From Paenibacillus azoreducens (GTDB taxonomy: Bacteria > Bacillota > Bacilli > Paenibacillales > Paenibacillaceae), in the NCBI RefSeq assembly GCF_021654775.1, contig NZ_AP025343.1:3811501-3875500 (forward strand): 64,000 nt of DNA. Direction: 5' to 3'. This document shows positions 60,977 to 64,000 of this stretch, piece by piece (positions within the stretch are counted from its first letter, which is position 1; each line of letters opens with the position of its first letter). Under the pieces are notes generated by a model. That model was not told the origin of the DNA and searched no databases. It saw only the letters and a program-made list of their open reading frames with translations. A program made the position numbers and the translations under genes.

Positions 60977-61829
60977 TACGAAGCAGACCTCTTCCACGCC
61001 AAATCGGCAGAATGCTTTGAAAAATATCCTGCTCCTTGCAGCTCCTGACTTCGATTTTCCGACCGGATAATTCCTCCGCCAGCTTTAAGAGCTGCACAGG
61101 TTCAGGCAGCGGCAATCCGGCTTCCTCCATCAATTCCGTTTTCTCGAGAAACAAGGTACGGGCTTCAATATGTCCCAGTAAGCATCCTTTATGGAATACC
61201 ATGACTTCATCCGAATATTCCGCAACGTCCTCCATCTGATGTGAGATGAAGAGAAGGGTGCGGTTATCCTGCTGCTGCCATTCTTTTAACGTCCGCAGCA
61301 AATCCACTCGGCTTAACGGATCAAGACCTGCAGTCGGTTCGTCTAAAATAAGCAGTTTCGGATTCAGCATCAACACCGAGGCGATTGCGATGCGGCGCTT
61401 TTGCCCCCCGCTTAATTGAAAGGGAGCGCATGATAGGATCTCCTTGGACAGACCCACCTGCGGCAAGATCCGATCAATATCCTGTTCGATTTGTTCGCCT
61501 GAAAACCCAAGCATCTTAGGAGCGAAAGCAAGTTCTTTGTAAACGGTCGTTTCAAACAGTTGATGCTCCGGATATTGAAAAACAAAACCTATATCAGGGA
61601 TAACCCTTATCCGTCCTTTGGAGTCCCTGGGAACAGAGCGCTGATCAATCCGGTATTCACCGTTAAAGGCAGGAATCAATCCCTTCAATACTTTGGCGAA
61701 TGTGGACTTGCCCGCCCCCGTTTGACCAATAATGGAAATCCATCTGCCTTCGCGAATGGTACAGCTGACGTTCTGCAAAGCCGTCCGATCGGAATAGTTC
61801 ACGCTCACCTGCTTTAGCTCATAGACCAT
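60969..61829 (-). CDS. ecfA2: ECF transporter ATPase EcfA2
   Basis: Cytoplasmic ATPase of 286 aa from ATG 61829. Walker A GQTGAGKST, Q-loop FVFQYPEHQLFE, signature LSGGQKRRIAIAS, Walker B LLILDEPTAGLDP and H-loop ISHQMED. The AYQPEH-like Q-helix and signature are those of the second ATPase. The frame extends to TTG 61853, but AAGGAG is inside that extension. Overlaps ecfA1 by 16 bp. Confidence 0.93.
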   Translation of the reverse strand: MVYELKQVSVNYSDRTALQNVSCTIREGRWISIIGQTGAGKSTFAKVLKGLIPAFNGEYRIDQRSVPRDSKGRIRVIPDIGFVFQYPEHQLFETTVYKELAFAPKMLGFSGEQIEQDIDRILPQVGLSKEILSCAPFQLSGGQKRRIAIASVLMLNPKLLILDEPTAGLDPLSRVDLLRTLKEWQQQDNRTLLFISHQMEDVAEYSDEVMVFHKGCLLGHIEARTLFLEKTELMEEAGLPLPEPVQLLKLAEELSGRKIEVRSCKEQDIFQSILPIWRGRGLLRNE

Positions 61830-62614
61830 TGGGAACGAAACATCTCCTTCCAATCTGCCATCAGCGGCGCCCTTAAACCCAGTGTTTTATGTAAACGTAC
61901 GGCAAAGGGTTGATCCAATAGATAGCCGGCAGCAGGTACCGCTTCAAAAAAGGGTAATGGATCACCATCAAACTCAAGCCGTCCTTGATGAATAAGCAAC
62001 ACACGTTCAACAGACAGCACTTCCTCCATATGATGAGTGATGTGAATGATCGTCATCCCCTGGCGGTGCAGCTCATGCATAATGAACAGCATTTCCTTTC
62101 TTCCCTGCGGATCAAGCATGGAGGTGGCTTCATCGAAAATGATGATGCGGGGACGCATCGCTAGTATCGCGGCGATCGCGACCTTCTGCTTTTGCCCGCC
62201 GGATAGCTGGTGCGGCGCTGCTTCTGCATAGTCTTTCATTCGAACGGCTTGCAAAGCCTGTTCCGCGCGAATGCGCATTTTCTCTCTCGGCACGCGAATA
62301 TTTTCCAAGCCGAAAATCACTTCATCCAAGACCGTCGTGGTAATGAATTGGTTATCCGGATTTTGAAAAACAAAACCTATTTGCTCACGAATCCTGGCAA
62401 CATCCGCCGGCTCTGAGGTATCAAACTCCCTATATTTCACATGTCCTTCTTTCGGAAGCAGCAAACCGTCCATTAATTTGGCAATGGTGGATTTCCCGCA
62501 GCCATTCGCTCCGACAACCGCCACAAACTCGCCTTCTTTAATTGTAAAACTCATGTTATCTATGACAGGCTCGCCCTTCTTATAATAAAAATGTACTTGA
62601 TCGAATGTAAGCAT
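61814..62614 (-). CDS. ecfA1: ECF transporter ATPase EcfA1
   Basis: Cytoplasmic ATPase of 266 aa. Walker A GANGCGKST, Q-loop FVFQNPDNQFI, signature LSGGQKQKVAIAA, Walker B IIIFDEATSMLDP and H-loop ITHHMEE; DEATSMLD is typical of EcfA1. It starts 1 nt after the SDR stop, so translation is coupled to the enzyme cassette upstream. Standard housekeeping ECF modules sit with truA in the ribosomal region; this extra one does not. Confidence 0.93.
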   Translation of the reverse strand: MLTFDQVHFYYKKGEPVIDNMSFTIKEGEFVAVVGANGCGKSTIAKLMDGLLLPKEGHVKYREFDTSEPADVARIREQIGFVFQNPDNQFITTTVLDEVIFGLENIRVPREKMRIRAEQALQAVRMKDYAEAAPHQLSGGQKQKVAIAAILAMRPRIIIFDEATSMLDPQGRKEMLFIMHELHRQGMTIIHITHHMEEVLSVERVLLIHQGRLEFDGDPLPFFEAVPAAGYLLDQPFAVRLHKTLGLRAPLMADWKEMFRSQWSMS

Positions 62615-63443
62615 CTAATTTTCTTTGCCCTCCCGCTCCCGCCGCCATGTTTCAAAAAATGCCTCCGGACCGTTCTCGGAAAATGCCATCGTCGGTTTTT
62701 GCCATTTGGTAACCTTCGAACCGTTAACCCCGAAGATTTCGCCAGTCAACTCCTGATCCGGCTGAGCGAGCAGCGCAGCTGCAAACCGGGCGACATCGCC
62801 CGCTTCACCCACTTTCCAAAATTCAGGAAACGGTTCATTGCGGCTCGCGCATTTTTCCTTAAGATACTCGATGACAGGTCGCGTCATATCCGTTAAAGCG
62901 GCAGGCGAAATGGCGTTCACCCGTATCCGATTGCGCCGCAGTTCGGCTGCAAGCGTCCATACGATGCCGAGCATCCCTGCTTTGGCCGCACTGTAATTCA
63001 CCTGGTAGGCGGAACCGGATAATCCGGCTGTCGATGTCATCAAAAGGATGTCTCCCCCGCCCTCCGGAAAATATGGCAGTACCCGCTGAATGCAATAAAA
63101 AGCGCCGTTCAAATGCACATTCAGAACGCTATGCCATTCTTCATCCTTCATGAGCAGACATTTTTGGTCGCGAACAATCCCGGCATTATGAATCAATACG
63201 TCAATACAGCTATATTTCGCTATAACAGCGTCTACCATCGACGTTACGGCCGACGGATCCGCGACATCGGCACAGCACCCTAAAGCCTCGCCTCCCATAT
63301 GGCGAATCTCCTGCACGACTTCATCAACTAACGTTTGTTTCGTGCCATTTACGATGATTTGATATCCCTTTTTACCCCAGCTGCAATGCGATAGAGCGGC
63401 CAATGCCCCGGGTCGCGCCAGTAATTAAGGCTGTTTTAACCAT
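62615..63443 (-). pseudogene. FabG-like SDR ketoreductase with a frameshift near the N-terminus
   Basis: Short-chain dehydrogenase of about 275 aa if repaired. From ATG 63441-63443, which overlaps the MaoC stop in TGATG, the frame reads VKTALITGATRGIGRSIALQLG and then meets TAA (63372-63374). Removing one C of the CCCC run at 63375-63378 restores the reading KKGYQIIVNG and the rest: NAGIVRDQ, the Ser and catalytic YSAAK (Tyr-x3-Lys) region, and VNAISPA. All other SDR residues are intact. It is either a recent inactivation or a single-base sequence error. It would reduce a 3-oxoacyl thioester. Confidence 0.85.
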
Positions 63444-63784
63444 CAGAACCTCTCTTTCACCGAAAAACTTCCCGCTGCGATCACCTCGCCCGTTTCTGAG
63501 GTAACCGTCACGCGGATTTGGTCTTCGCTTTCCTTAAAGTCAAAACTTGCCATCGTATCTGCTAAAAGCGGCTTTTGAAATCTCATGCTGCAAGCTGTAA
63601 TCCAATGTGACCGATGTTCTGCCAAATACAAGGACTGAGCAAGCCCCATGATATACATCCCGTGTGCAATGGGCCGCTCATACCCAGCCTCAGCTGCGGC
63701 TTTATCATCCAGATGAATGGCAGCCGCATCGCCGGAAGCAGCAGCGTATTGCCGGATTGCACTTGCGGTAATTCGTTTTTTCAT
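63443..63784 (-). CDS. MaoC-like hotdog dehydratase (C-terminal-type domain)
   Basis: Hotdog-fold protein of 113 aa. The hydratase-2 motif is intact as YAAASGDAAAIHLDD with the catalytic Asp and His, then AHGMYIMGLAQSL. Its start overlaps the upstream gene by 4 nt (ATGA). It is the catalytic half of a two-gene (R)-specific enoyl hydratase; the partner is the upstream hotdog gene. It would interconvert 3-hydroxyacyl and enoyl thioesters. Confidence 0.88.
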   Translation of the reverse strand: MKKRITASAIRQYAAASGDAAAIHLDDKAAAEAGYERPIAHGMYIMGLAQSLYLAEHRSHWITACSMRFQKPLLADTMASFDFKESEDQIRVTVTSETGEVIAAGSFSVKERF

Positions 63785-64000
63785 GCTTCGTCACCTACCG
63801 AAATAAGTACAGTTTCTGCCGTAACGATGAGGTCGCCGCAGCACTTGCAGATCAGGGTTTGGGTGTACAGGATCAGCTGCCCCTTACGGCCCGTTTTTTG
63901 CTCGACTCTCGTTAACGATAACTCGCAATCAAGAGTCATTCCTGCCACGACCGGTGCCTCATAAGAAAAATGCTGGGAACCGTGAATCAATGTTCCGTTC
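63781..64000 (-). CDS. MaoC-like N-terminal (FAS1-type dehydratase) hotdog protein, partial
   Basis: The last ~72 codons of a gene entering from the right edge, including HGSQHFSYEAPVVAGMTLDCELSLTRVEQ, typical of the FAS1-like dehydratase domain (MaoC_N) that lacks the catalytic residues and pairs with a MaoC_C partner. The frame is open to 64000, so the true start is outside. Overlaps the MaoC gene by 4 nt. Confidence 0.8.
   Translation of the reverse strand, partial: NGTLIHGSQHFSYEAPVVAGMTLDCELSLTRVEQKTGRKGQLILYTQTLICKCCGDLIVTAETVLISVGDEA

Noticed and set aside
1..64000. CRISPR array, tRNA, rRNA or prophage
   Set aside because: No regularly spaced repeats, no tRNA-like cloverleaf with CCA context, no rRNA sequence and no phage structural genes were recognised.

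Overview
The window looks like chromosome of a spore-forming, low-to-mid GC Firmicute, most likely Paenibacillus or a close relative. The evidence is strong AGGAGG-type ribosome binding sites, sigma-A promoters with 17-bp spacers, Bacillus-type families (cdaS, yfmM, azlCD, an exosporium-like protein, CYP102A with a FatR/Bm3R1-type repressor, barnase/barstar) and M-box and TPP riboswitches. No rRNA, tRNA, prophage or CRISPR array was seen. It reads as a patchwork of small, locally regulated operons with many deletion scars and gene remnants.

Layout. 1-4 kb: a two-component system (kinase runs off the left edge), a DJ-1/PfpI protein and a DUF2306 membrane protein. 4-11 kb: three repressor-controlled detoxification-type loci (TetR plus a lipoamide-dehydrogenase-like flavoenzyme; TetR plus an NAD(P)-binding reductase; an autoregulated MerR), with a GNAT enzyme and a serine hydrolase. 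10.9-15.7 kb: a magnesium locus with two back-to-back M-box riboswitches, one driving mgtC plus a stand-alone MgtE N-domain, the other driving the P-type ATPase mgtA through an extra 53-codon ORF and a second terminator. 15.8-25 kb: azlCD, an operon of two-component system, PAP2 phosphatase and phosphoesterase, a NlpC/P60 hydrolase, a lipase-like esterase and a secreted repeat protein. 25-34 kb: a DUF3298 pseudogene, GrpB, YfmM, barnase/barstar, forespore-type cdaS, and a redox operon (MarR, AhpD-like, lipoyl-Lpd, lipoate ligase).

34-45 kb: a deletion scar joining a sensor kinase to a beta-galactosidase tail, an esterase, a LysR-linked ABC importer whose operon ends in a beta-CASP hydrolase, a secreted CYTH-like protein, and a TnpB-only IS605-family element beside a cyclase remnant. 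45-55 kb: two unrecognised large genes (one ending in DUF4241), the self-sufficient P450 with its TetR repressor, an AraC/LysE pair, and thiD behind two tandem TPP riboswitches. 55-64 kb: DinB bracketed by inverted copies of a 124-bp structured repeat, ArsR/MFS, and a long operon running in from the right edge: two MaoC-type hotdog proteins, a frameshifted ketoreductase, the ECF module ecfA1-ecfA2-ecfT and a nitronate-monooxygenase-like protein.

The points most worth a second look are the double riboswitch arrangements, the structured repeat family, the two-gene DUF4241 locus, the AhpD/lipoyl-Lpd/LplA operon, and the operon coupling acyl-chain chemistry to an ECF transporter.
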